From Rattus norvegicus (taxonomy: Eukaryota > Chordata > Mammalia > Rodentia > Muridae): a stretch of 64,000 bases of DNA. The translations under genes and the position numbers were made by a program. Below the pieces are notes generated by a model. It was not told the origin of the DNA, did not search any database, and saw nothing but the letters and a program-made list of their open reading frames with translations. The DNA lies in NCBI RefSeq assembly GCF_036323735.1, contig NC_086032.1, forward strand, positions 54,338,599 through 54,402,598, written 5' to 3'. Shown here one piece after another: positions 46,010-55,719 of this stretch (its first letter is position 1; each line of letters begins with the position of its first letter).

Positions 46010-49000
46010 ACAATGCTCTACTCAATGATAACCTGGTCAAGGCAGAAATAAAGAAAGAAATTAAAGACTTCATAGAATTTAATGAAAATGAAGGTACAAC
46101 ATTTCCAAACTTATGGGACACAATGAAAGCTGTGATAAGAGGAAAACTCATAGCTCTGAGTGCCTGCAGAAAGAAACAGGAAAGAGCATATTTCACCAAC
46201 TTGACAGCACCTAAAATCTCTAGAACAAAAAGGAGCAAATACCCCCAGGAGGAGTAGAAGGCAAGAAATAATCAAACTCAGAGCTAAAATAAACAAGTAG
46301 AAACAAAAAAGGACTATACAAAGAATCAACAGAACCAAAAGCTGGTTCTTTGAGAAAATCAACAAGATAGATAAACCCTTACCAGACTGACCAGAGGACA
46401 CAGAGAGTGTGTCCAAATTACCAAAATCAGAAATGAAAAGGGAGACATAACGACAGAATCAGAGAAAATTCAAAAAATCATCAAATCCTACTACAAAAGT
46501 CTATATTCAAAAAAACTTGAAAATCTGCAGGAAATGGACAATTTCCTAGACAGATACGAGGTATCAAAGTTAAATCAGGAACAGATGAACCATTTAAACA
46601 ACCCCATAACTCCTAACAAAATAGAAGCAGTCATTAAAATTCTCCCATCCAAAAAGAGCCAAGGTCCCCAAGGGTTCAGTGCAGAATTCTATCAAACCCT
46701 CATAGAAGACCTCATACCAAAACTATGCAAATTATTCCACAAAATTGAAACAGATAGAGCACTACTGAATTTCTTCTATGAAGCCACAATTACTCTTATA
46801 CCTAAATCAAACAAAGACCCAACAAAGATAGAGCACTTCAGACCAATTTCTCTTATGATTATCGACGCAAAAATACTCAGTAAAATTCTTGCACCTGAAT
46901 CCAAAAACACATCAAAGCAATCATCCATCATGATCAAGTAGGCTTCATCCCAGGCATGCAGGGATGGCTTAATATACAGAAAACCATCCACGTAATCCAT
47001 TATATAAACAACCTGAAGGAACAAAACCACATCATCATTTCATTAGATGCTGAGAAAGCATTTGACAAAATTCAACACACCTTCATGATAAAAGTCCTGG
47101 AATGAACAGGAATTCAAGGTCCACACCTAAACATAGTAAAAGCCATATACAGCAAACCAGTAGCTAATATTAAACTAAATGGAGAGAAACTTGAAACAAT
47201 CCCACTAGACAAGGCTGCCCACTCTCTCCCTACTTATTCAATATAGTTCTTGAAATCCTAACCAGAGCAGTCAGAAAACAAAAGGAGATCAAAGGGATAC
47301 AGATTGGAAAGGAAGAAGTCAAATATCACTATTTGCAGATGACATGATAGTATATTTAAGTGATCCCAAAAGTTCCACCAGAGAACTACTAAAGCTGATA
47401 AACAACTTCAGCAAAGTGTCTGGGTACAAAATTAACTCAAATAAATCAGTAGCCTTCCTGTACACTCGAGAACCAAACCAAGAAAGAAATTAGGGAAACG
47501 ACACCCTTCATAATAGTCCCAAATAATATAAAACACCTTGGAGTGCCTTTAACCAAGCAAGTGAAAAATCTATAAGATAAGACCTTCAAGCCTCTGAAGA
47601 AAGAAATTGAAGATCTCAGAATATGGAAAGATCTCCCATGTTCATGGATTGGCAGGATTAATTTAGTAAAAGTTTGCCAAAAGCTATCTACAGATTCAAT
47701 GCAATCCCATCAAAATTCCAATCCAATTCTTCAGAGAGTTAGACAGAACAATTTGCAAATTCATCTGGAATAACAAAAAACCCAGGATAGCTAAAACTAT
47801 CCTCAACAATAAAAGGACTTCAGGGGGAATCACTATCCCTGAACTCAAGCAGTATTACAGAACAATAGTGATAAAAACTGCATGGTATTGGTACAGAGAC
47901 AGACAGATAGACGAATGGAATAGAATTGAAGACCCAGAAATGAACCCACACACCTATGGTCACTTGATTTTTGACAAAGGAGCCACAACATCCAATGGAA
48001 AAAGTATATCATTTTCAGCAAATGGTGCTGGTTCAACTGGAGGTCAGCATGTAGAAGAATGCAGACCAATACATTCTTTTTTGTTTTTGGTTGGAAATGA
48101 TTTTATTTTGCATCCTCGCTTGAACCATTAGTTTGACTGTAGAGTTTTGGATTTGACATTATTTTCCCTTTCTTATCACCCTGTACAAAGCTGAAGTCCA
48201 AGTGGATCAAGGACCTCCACATCAAAACAGATACACTCAAACTAATAAAAGAAAAAGTGGGGAAGAATCTTGAACACTTGGGCACTGGAGAAAATTTCCT
48301 GAACAAAACACCAATGGCTTATGCTCTAAGATCAAGAATTGAAAATTGGAATCTCATAAAACTACAAAGCTTCTGTAAGGCAAAGGAAACTGTTGTTAGG
48401 ACAAAATTGTAACCAACAGATTCAGGAAAATATCTTTACCAATCCTACAACTGATAGAGGGCTCATATCCAAAATATACAAAGAACTCATAAAGTTAGAC
48501 TGCAGTGAGACAAATAACCCTATTAGAAAATGGGGTTCAGAGCTAAACAAAAAATTCACAGTTGAGGAATGCCAAATGGCTGAGAAACACCTAAAGGAAT
48601 GTTCAACATATTTAGTCATAAGGGAAATGCAAATCAAAACTACCCTGAGATTGCATATCACACCAGTGAGAACGGTTAAGATAAAAAACTCAGGTGACAG
48701 CAGATGCTGGCAAGGATGTGGAAAAAGAAGAACACTCCTCCATTGTTTTTGGGATGCAGACTGGTACAACCATTATGGAAATCAGTCTGGAGATTCCTCA
48801 GAAAATTGGACATTGAACTACCTGAGGACCCAGGTATACCTCTCTTGGGCATATACCTAAAAGATGCCCCAACATATAACAAAGACACGTGCTCCTCTAT
48901 GTTCATAGACAGAAACTGGAAAAACCCAGATGTCCTTCAACAGAGGAGTGGATACTGAAAATGTGGTACATCTACACAATGGAATATTACTCAGCTATCA

Positions 49001-49122
49001 AAAACGATGACTTTATGAAATTCATAGGCAAATGGATGGAACTGGAAAATATCATCCTGAGTGAGGTAACCCAATCACAGAAAAACACACATGGGATGCA
49101 CTCATTGATAAGTGGCTACTAG
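46010..49122 (+). pseudogene. L1 ORF2 remnant, frameshifted
   Basis: Readable parts include 46006-46257, 46534-46941 ([20 protein letters not shown] and the start of the reverse transcriptase), 47868-48060, 48393-48860, and 48889-49122 ending [10 protein letters not shown]. The FADD codons survive (47334-47345), but the frame before them is broken. A 13-base deletion near 47210 removes the start of the RQGCP block, and a base is lost near 47322. The endonuclease domain was never present in this truncated copy. Confidence 0.88.
48071..48165 (-). mobile_element. Small processed (poly(A)-bearing) insertion of unknown origin
   Basis: About 85 bases not found in other L1 copies interrupt ORF2. 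The minus strand ends in an A-rich tail (CCAAAAACAAAAAA, 48077-48090), with AATAAA about 12 bases upstream (48102-48107). A near-repeat, acattctttt (48071-48080) and acattatttt (48156-48165), may be the target-site duplication. A minus frame ending NGSSEDAK stops with a TAA that overlaps the polyadenylation signal. It looks like the 3' tip of a retrotransposed transcript. I cannot identify the source. Confidence 0.6.
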
Positions 49123-49864
49123 CCCAAATGCTCAAATTACCCTAGATGCACAGAACACATGAAACTCAAGAATGATGACCAAAATGCGAATGCTTCACTC
49201 CTTCTTTAAAAGAGGAACAAGAATACCCTTAGGAGAGGATAGGGAGGCAAAGTTTAGAACAGAGGCAGAAGAAACACCCATTCAGAGTCTGCCCCACATG
49301 TGGCCCATAATTATACAGCCACCCAATTAGATAAGATGGATGAACCAAATAAGTGCAGGCCAATAGGAACCTGATGTAGATCTCTCCTGAGAGACACAGA
49401 CAGAACACAGCAAATACATTGGCGAATGCCAGCAGCAAACCATTGAACTGAGAACGGGACCCCCGTTGAAGGAATCTTAGAAAGGACTGAAAGAGCTTGA
49501 AGGGGCTTGTGACCCCATTTTAACAACAATGCCAACCAACCAGAGCTTCCAGGACTAAGCCACTACCCAAAGACGATACATGGACTGACCCTGGGCTCCA
49601 ACCTCATAGGTAGCAATGAATAGCCTAGTAAGAGCACCAGTGGAAGGGGAAGCCCTTGGTCCTGCTAAGACTGAACCCCCAGTGAATGTGGTTGTTGTGG
49701 GGAGGGTGGCAATGTGGAGAGGATAGGGATGGGAAGTCCCATATAGAATGGGAGGGAGAGGGGTTAGGGGGATATTGGCCTGGAAACCGGGAAGGGGAAT
49801 AACAATCGAAATGTAAATAAGAAATACTCAAGTTAATAAAGAAGAAAAAAAAGACTAAAATGAA

Positions 49865-49998
49865 AAAAAAAGACAAAATCTCACTGTATAGGCTTGCCTG
49901 GAACCCTACTGTTGTCCAGACAGGTTATGAACTCAAAATCTACCTGCCTAGGCCTCCCACCTGCCAGGGTTACGGCCATGTCTCACCATGCTAGACTT
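49865..49998 (-). mobile_element. B1 SINE
   Basis: It reads as reversed B1: aaaatctcactgtataggct, then tgcctggaaccctactgttg, then tccagacaggttatgaactc, then aaaatctacctgcctaggcc, then tcccacctgccagggtta, and a head matching caccatgc. It abuts the L1 tail. Confidence 0.85.
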
Positions 49999-50468
49999 TC
50001 TACTAATTCTCGAAACGAAAGCCATGGACCAGGAATAGCATCAACATCTTGGTTGTCAGAGGTATAAACCCTTGGTACATACATGCCTTACTAAATCAGA
50101 CGTATACAAGTGGAACCTAGTCACCTGTGTTGTAACAAGCCTCCTCAATATTCCTATTGTGTGACTTGTGTGACTAAAATTTGGTAATACTTGAATGATG
50201 ACATAATCAGCCTATTGAGAGTAGAGCTCATGTCACATAATACTTTCCACCTTGTACTGTTTGCAGCCAGCTGTATACTATTTAATATAGAACCTCTGAA
50301 GAGAAATGGGAGGTATCTGGGTATGAAGAACTTTTCTTTTAATGTGTTTGTATGAATAGAGAGGAAAAAGAACAAAACTTATTTTTCTCCCTGGACAATG
50401 AATGTATCTTACTCCTTTGAAGTAACAACCAATAAGATTAAAAAAAAAAAAACTTAACATCAAATGAA
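49999..50468. other. Unique DNA with an ancient repeat trace
   Basis: It holds the MER5-like fragment at 50022-50106; the rest is unrecognised AT-rich DNA. Confidence 0.5.
50022..50106 (+). mobile_element. Possible MER5A-like ancient hAT fragment
   Basis: The order catggaccaggaatagcatc, then aacatcttggttgtcag, then atgccttactaaatcaga resembles the MER5A end (ggaccagcagcatcagcatcacctggg ... cctactgaatcaga). Short and diverged. Confidence 0.4.
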
Positions 50469-50481
50469 GTAAACAAACCTT

Positions 50482-50902
50482 TTTTTTTTGTTTTTTGTTT
50501 TTTTTTTTATTAACTTGAGTATTTCTTATATACATTTCGAGTGTTATTCCCTTTCCCGGTTTCCGGGCAAACATCCCCCTGCCCCCTCCCCTTCCCTATG
50601 GGTGTTCCCCTCCCAACCCTCCCCCCCATTGCCGCCCTCCCCCCAACAGTCTAGTTCACTGGGGGTTCAGTCTTAGCAGGACCCAGGGCTTCCCCTTCCA
50701 CTGGTGCTCTTACTAGGATATTCATTGCTACCTATGAGGTCAGAGTCCAGGGTCAGTCCATGTATAGTCTTTAGGTAGTGGCTTAGTCCCTGGAAGCTCT
50801 GGTTGCTTGGCATTGTTGTACATATGGGGTCTCGAGCCCCTTCCAGCTCTTCCAGTTCTTTCTCTGATTCCCTTAACAGGGGTCCTATTCTCAGTTCAGT
50901 GG
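50482..50902 (-). mobile_element. Short LINE-1 3' UTR insertion with target-site duplication
   Basis: A poly(T) run with interspersed G (50482-50510) is followed by the canonical 3' UTR, truncated after about 390 bp. The perfect 13-bp repeat gtaaacaaacctt at 50469-50481 and 50903-50915 marks the insertion. There is very little divergence, so it is recent. Confidence 0.97.
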
Positions 50903-50936
50903 GTAAACAAACCTTCTAATGCTCCCTTGCATGCAT

Positions 50937-50972
<36 letters not shown>

Positions 50973-51002
50973 ACATACACACACACACAAACACACACAC
51001 AT
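50937..51002. repeat. (CA)n microsatellite, interrupted
   Basis: About 33 CA-type units, with CAAA and CATA interruptions. Confidence 0.95.
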
Positions 51003-51248
51003 CTTAGAGATCAGAATTGTGGAAGTAACCTTGAACAAGAAGGCTCCATTCACACATTTTACAAACTAAGGTCCAGGGTGGTAAACTGGTCTATCATGAG
51101 TCACCCAGCCCCTTTGCCCCACATTAATAAAAGAATGCTGTTGAGTAATTAAAAAAAGGTGGAAAAAAAAAAGAAAAAAAACTTCAAACTTAAAAAAAAA
51201 GAAGAAGAACAAGAGAGATCCACTCTTCTTCTTCTTGAGGTATGTTTC

Positions 51249-51338
51249 TTTCTTTTTTTTTTCCGGAGCTGGGGACCGAACCCAAGGCCTTGTGCTTGCT
51301 AGGCAAGTGCTCTACCACTGAGCTAAATCCCCAACCCC
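51249..51338 (-). mobile_element. ID SINE with target-site duplication
   Basis: The ID body has B box GGTTCGGTCC, A box TAGCTCAGTGG, and an A tail seen as T runs at 51249-51261. The 14-bp repeat ttgaggtatgtttc at 51235-51248 and 51339-51352 is a perfect duplication, so this insertion is recent. Confidence 0.97.
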
Positions 51339-51352
51339 TTGAGGTATGTTTC

Positions 51353-51689
51353 AAACTCTGACAGAAGCTCATAGTTTCTAAGTCATAGTTCTTGTCCTTT
51401 ACCAGTTTCAGCTGCTCTCTAAGTTAGTTGCCACACATGTACAGACACAAAATATGGAAAGGGAACAAGATCCAATTTATTCTTCACCCATCTTGAGTGC
51501 CAATGACTAGAGAGTGGAGAATTTTGTTACACCAAATTCTGTGTTCCAGTATGGAAGCAGGTTCACAAGATTTTTATAGTTTCATGGAACAAGTGATAAA
51601 TCAAGGCTAATTCAAAATACTTTAAGGGTACATCAAAGAGTAAGGCATAAGGAGAATGGGGATGATTTTCTACCTATGTGTCTGTGTGA
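51353..51689. other. Unique DNA
   Basis: Nothing is recognised. Confidence 0.5.
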
Positions 51690-51903
51690 TAGATATCAAT
51701 ATATTTATTTTTAGGTGAGTCGGTGTTTTGTCTGTGTGTATTGCATTTACATATGTGCGTGGTATTCAGTAAAGGCCAGAAAGTGTATGGGATCTACTGA
51801 AATGAGTTGCAGATGGTTATCAGATATCTTATATGTTCTGAGAGTAAACGTTCTATTGGAAGAGAAAAGTTCAGTGTTAACCACTGAACAATCTATCCAG
51901 CAT
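51690..51903 (-). mobile_element. B3-type SINE
   Basis: The reversed layout is clear: tgtgcgtggtattcagtaaa, ggccagaaagtgtatgggat, ctgaaatgagttgcagatgg, ttatcagatatcttatatgt, agagaaaagttcagtgttaa, ccactgaacaatctatccag. The family is B2-superfamily B3; divergence is moderate to high. Confidence 0.75.
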
Positions 51904-52039
51904 CATAGCATAATCTTTTCTTAAATATTTTGTGGGATATGTTTGATATTTTATGCTTACAGATAACTCTGTAGGTAACACTATTTGTTCTGTTACTCAT
52001 GTTGCTCCTATTAGCCCAAATCAAACACTTCAATCTGAC

Positions 52040-52440
52040 CCTAGTTTGGTTAGAGTTAATTTACAACTTGACACAGGCTACGGTCATCTAAGAGGTAACC
52101 CTCCATTTAGGAATTACCTAGATCAGATTGACCTATATGCATGGCTTTGGAAACTTATCTTGGTAATTAATTGATGCAAGAAATCTCAGCCCATTATGGC
52201 TAGCACCATATTCAGGCTGTCCATTCCAAGAAATAAGAATATTACCTAAGCATGAGCCTATAAATGAGCCAGAAAACAAGAGCAAGAGTGAATGTGGTAC
52301 AAAGGTACATGTAACATGGCTCCTGACCTGACTTCCCTCACTGATGACTTGTAAGATAGAAGAAACGCTATTTTCTTTTAAATTGTTTTTGGCCAGAGTG
52401 TTTTATCACAGCAAAAAATCAAAGTAGAAAAGGTCCTTGC
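52040..52440 (-). mobile_element. Rodent medium-reiterated repeat (RMER1-like; name uncertain)
   Basis: The order gttagagttaatttacaact, tgacacaggctacggtcatc, cagcccattatggctagcac, ctgacctgacttccctcact, gatgacttgtaagatag, and gttttatcacagcaa follows a repeat that is common in mouse and rat DNA. I remember it as an RMER element, but the exact family and its conventional strand are uncertain. Confidence 0.6.
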
Positions 52441-53339
52441 AGTCTTCTGGCATCTTGTCATCAGTTTTTTATTTTGCTATCTCTCTAGAAAATAATGTAA
52501 TTCAGACTGGCTTTGGGTTAACTTTTAGCTAATCCTGACATCGGTCATTTTTCTTAGGAGATTTTATTGAACTAAGGTGAATAACAGTGGATATGGAGCA
52601 GCTTATCCTTGTGAAGAGAGTAATTCACACTCCAGTGACAAGTCACTTCCGAATACCAAAGATTCACCCTCATCACAAGTATCCCTCTGATATAAGTCCT
52701 TATTCAAAAGGCATCCTCAAAATTTCTTTTTTGATACAGCGACTCTTGTCTACGTTTAATCTCATGGTCATAGGAGTGCAGAAAACACAGTAAGTAAAAC
52801 TACCAACTCTGAAAAATCATTCACCAAGTAAGTCACTTCTTAGCTGATTCTTTTTATAATTCTTAAAAACACATTCAGGGACTAGTCACCTTAGTCTATG
52901 GCTGTTGCATGGTTCTTTTTTGTCCTTTGCAACAAAGTAAAACTATATTGGTTGCTTTGAACTTCTTAGTTTTATTTTTGTTCATTTTTAATAAGTTCAA
53001 AATGTTCAATTTACTGTATTCAATTGTGTATAAGAATGGTGTGTGAATTATGCTAATTATTACATTTTATGGATCCTTATATGAAACATATTTTGACTAG
53101 AATGAAATTTAAGTAACTCAATGAAATTTATTTGTTTTAACTAATTAAATTTCCGTGTAAATAGGACATGAATATCAGTAATATTCCAAAAGGAATGACA
53201 GGAAATAAGTAGTCAGTATATCTCAATATAATATTGATACCTTAGCTTTCTACTGACATGTAATATTTTATCAAAAACTGTAAAAATAACTTTTATTTGC
53301 CTGAAGTAATTTGGCACCTAAAAGCTAACCATTTCTAGG
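52441..53339. other. Unique DNA, a 66-codon frame of unknown meaning
   Basis: A plus-strand frame from ATG 52593 to 52793 (MEQLILVKRVIHTPVTSHFR and onward) is preceded by ttttcttag and followed by cagtaagt, which resemble splice sites. There is no family resemblance, and stops fill all frames before the ATG. I do not call a gene. The rest is AT-rich. Confidence 0.4.
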
Positions 53340-53715
53340 TTTTTTTCTTTATCCTGGCTGGGTATTTCAACTCAGCTCTTCTGTCCTAAAATCCTCTCTA
53401 ATCTGACTGATTCAATCTGGCTTCTCTCAGCTTGCAAAAGATTGCTCTGCTTAACCTAAAACTACCTCTGGCAACCTTGTAGTCTTTTGGCTCCTTCTTA
53501 TTCTCTGGCTCATTCTCCTACCTATGTCTACCTATGTCTGTCTTTGTAAAACTGTCCCTGTAAAACCTGCCACTGAACTCCATGAACTGAACTGTCATGA
53601 ACTCTACTCCACTGCACTACTTTTCAAGTTGTTGATTCGACTGACCTAACTGACTATAACTCAGAGATCTCAATTCTTCTGTCTCCTAAGTTTGGAGATT
53701 AAAGGCATGTACCAG
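53340..53715. repeat. Pyrimidine-rich CTGA-type repeat with a B1-like end
   Basis: Repeated actgaact/actgac motifs (53560-53660) lead into a reversed B1 half (ctcagagatctcaattcttc, then tgtctcctaagtttggagat, then taaaggcatgtacca, 53657-53713). It could be one composite rodent repeat. Confidence 0.5.
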
Positions 53716-53727
53716 ATATTTTGATAT

Positions 53728-53965
53728 TTCCTTTATTTTCATTTCAAATGTTATCCTATTTCCTGGCTTCCTATCAGGAAATCCCCTATCTCCCCTTCCT
53801 CTGATTCAATGAGGGTGCTCCCCATCCCAACCGCCCACTCCCTCCCTCCTCCCTGTCCTGGAATTCCCCTACACTGGGCCATCAAGCCTTCACAGGAACA
53901 AGGGCCTCTCCTCCTCTTGATGCTCGACCAGGTCATCCTTTGCTACATATGCAGCTAGAGCCATT
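53728..53965 (-). mobile_element. Older LINE-1/Lx 3' UTR fragment
   Basis: The run tttcatttcaaatgttatcc, then tatttcctggcttcctatca, with C-rich stretches and cacaggaacaagggcctctc, is the reversed L1/Lx 3' end. It is truncated after about 240 bp, with a (GA)n array at its 5' side. Confidence 0.8.
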
Positions 53966-53967
53966 GA

Positions 53968-53983
53968 CAGAGAGAGAGAGAGA

Positions 53984-54041
<58 letters not shown>
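53968..54041. repeat. (GA)n microsatellite
   Basis: About 37 GA units with one GGG interruption near 53986-53988. Confidence 0.97.
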
Positions 54042-54044
<3 letters not shown>

Positions 54045-54592
54045 TATAAAATAAAGAATACAAATATGTAAAAACCTGGAAACTACTGTGTAAGGTGAGG
54101 TTATCATACACTCACATTTACTTTTAAGTCAAAGAGAAACAGACATGACCAATATCCAGATCTCTGCTACATGAACCTTGGCCAGCATATCAATGGGACC
54201 TCTAAAGTCTTTCGAGAAACAGAATCTAAATAGGCTGTAGCAGCTAAGAGAGTTCCTTTTTTCATCTCCATTCTCTTTTCTCTTCTGCAGACATCGAACA
54301 CTGTAGTAGCTGGATAGATTCTGCATTGAGGACTCATTTAAGGAATTCTCTCTTTCTATGACTGTGAATGATTGACAGTGATCATTATTTTTCATCCTGT
54401 TCATTTGTTTTTAGTACATCCTGTATTAAGTTCAATGTTGGAATATGTTTGTCATTCTGTACATTATAAGACACTCCTGGAGTGCATGAGGGTTAATATA
54501 ATGATATTGGTAACATTATGTACAAATATTAAAATATTTTAAGTTTGGAAAAAAAAAGTCATGATCCACCATGCCTGAATCTAAGTTTTTGT
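54042..54592. other. Unique DNA
   Basis: A 91-codon minus frame (54129-54404) has no recognised domain. Nothing else. Confidence 0.45.
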
Positions 54593-54690
54593 TTACCTGA
54601 AACTTGTTCTATACTAGACTGGCCTTGAACTCAGAAATCTGCTTGCTTCTGATTTCTGGGATTAAGTCATGTCTGCATTCCAGACAGAGT
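54593..54690 (-). mobile_element. B1 SINE fragment
   Basis: Reversed B1: cctgaaacttgttctatact, then agactggccttgaactcaga, then aatctgcttgcttctgattt, then ctgggattaagtcatgt. Confidence 0.85.
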
Positions 54691-55576
54691 AGCCATGTTG
54701 ATCGATTAAAACCCCACCACATAGAATTTAGCAACTTAAAATACTGACCAAGTGGCAAACTGGTAGGTTAGAAATCCAGCATCCTGTAATTGCATTTTCT
54801 CTTCTTTGCCTCTGTCAACATGCAATTATCCAGCTGTCATTCCAGTTGATCTCTTCTTTGAATCTTAGGATAATTCTTAATAAAAACACTTCCTTGTTGG
54901 CAAAATTGAGTTATTGAAGTGAGAAAACTGTGTGGTCATCATTTCCTACCTGACATTCAGCCAGGCATTCTTAGCTCTTGAGCTGCCTGCATTCTTTGCA
55001 ACATATTACTTCAAGTCAGCAAAGGCATTTCAAATCATTCTTGTGCTTTGAATTTCCATGTTCAACTATGTTGGAAACTCCACAGCCAAATTGAAAGGTC
55101 AGCACACCCAAGCTTGGTCAATCAATTTGAGAAATGAATTATATTTTCAAATCAATTTGCCAGTGGTGGGAGCTGGCTTAGTCTGCACAGATTACTACAG
55201 CCAAGTTGCAAAGGCTGACTGGATTGCAAACAATATGGATTTCCTTCTCCCTGTTCTAACCCATGATTGAGTTGGCAGAAGATGTAGCAGATATGATATC
55301 TGGGGAGCTATTCTTCCTTGTGCGTCATTGTTCCTCTTGAATGTATCAGCTTCCAAAGTTGTTGAAGGATTTCAATAAATGAATATAGGCAATGAAAACA
55401 TATATTTTATAGTGTTAACATCATTACAGGAGGAGCATTTTATCATCTATAGGTTATATTTACAGATATATATGTATATATATGTATATATAATATGTAT
55501 GTATAAGTATATATATGCTACCATCATTTAGGATTACCATAGAAATCTTGTCAAACTATTCTTAAAACTGTCATAT
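54691..55576. other. Unique DNA, perhaps an old unplaced repeat, and an AT microsatellite
   Basis: The stretch at 54730-55040 has an ancient-repeat feel, but I cannot name it. An AT-rich microsatellite lies at 55462-55518. The 70-codon frame at 55058-55270 has no domain. Confidence 0.4.
55462..55518. repeat. (TATATG)n/(TA)n microsatellite
   Basis: Repeated tatatatgta units. Confidence 0.9.
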
Positions 55577-55640
55577 GATTCAGGCATGGTTGTTCACACC
55601 TTTAATCTCAGCACTGAGGAAACTGAATTATGAGGATTGA
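55577..55640 (+). mobile_element. B1 SINE 5' fragment
   Basis: The run aggcatggttgttcacacct, then ttaatctcagcactgagg is the B1 head. It is cut off after about 65 bases. A small L1/Lx-like 3' UTR scrap (ggctccagctgcatatgtag) follows at 55693-55712. Confidence 0.8.
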
Positions 55641-55719
55641 GGTGAGACTGGGGACCAGACTTTGAAAAAGGACCACATCTCTCTCTGGCCATGGCTCCAG
55701 CTGCATATGTAGCCAATTA

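Larger units (their letters stand above)
46010..49855 (+). mobile_element. 5'-truncated LINE-1 with ORF2, 3' UTR and tail
   Basis: The plus strand starts within ORF2 ([20 protein letters not shown]) just after the endonuclease. It runs to the ORF2 stop at 49122, then a 3' UTR with a G-rich tract and an A-rich tail (49838-49875). A small foreign insertion lies at 48071-48165. Several small indels break ORF2. No clear target-site duplication was found. Confidence 0.94.

Noticed and set aside
54129..54404. 91-codon minus-strand frame
   Set aside because: No domain, no good splice or start context, and no repeat match; likely chance.
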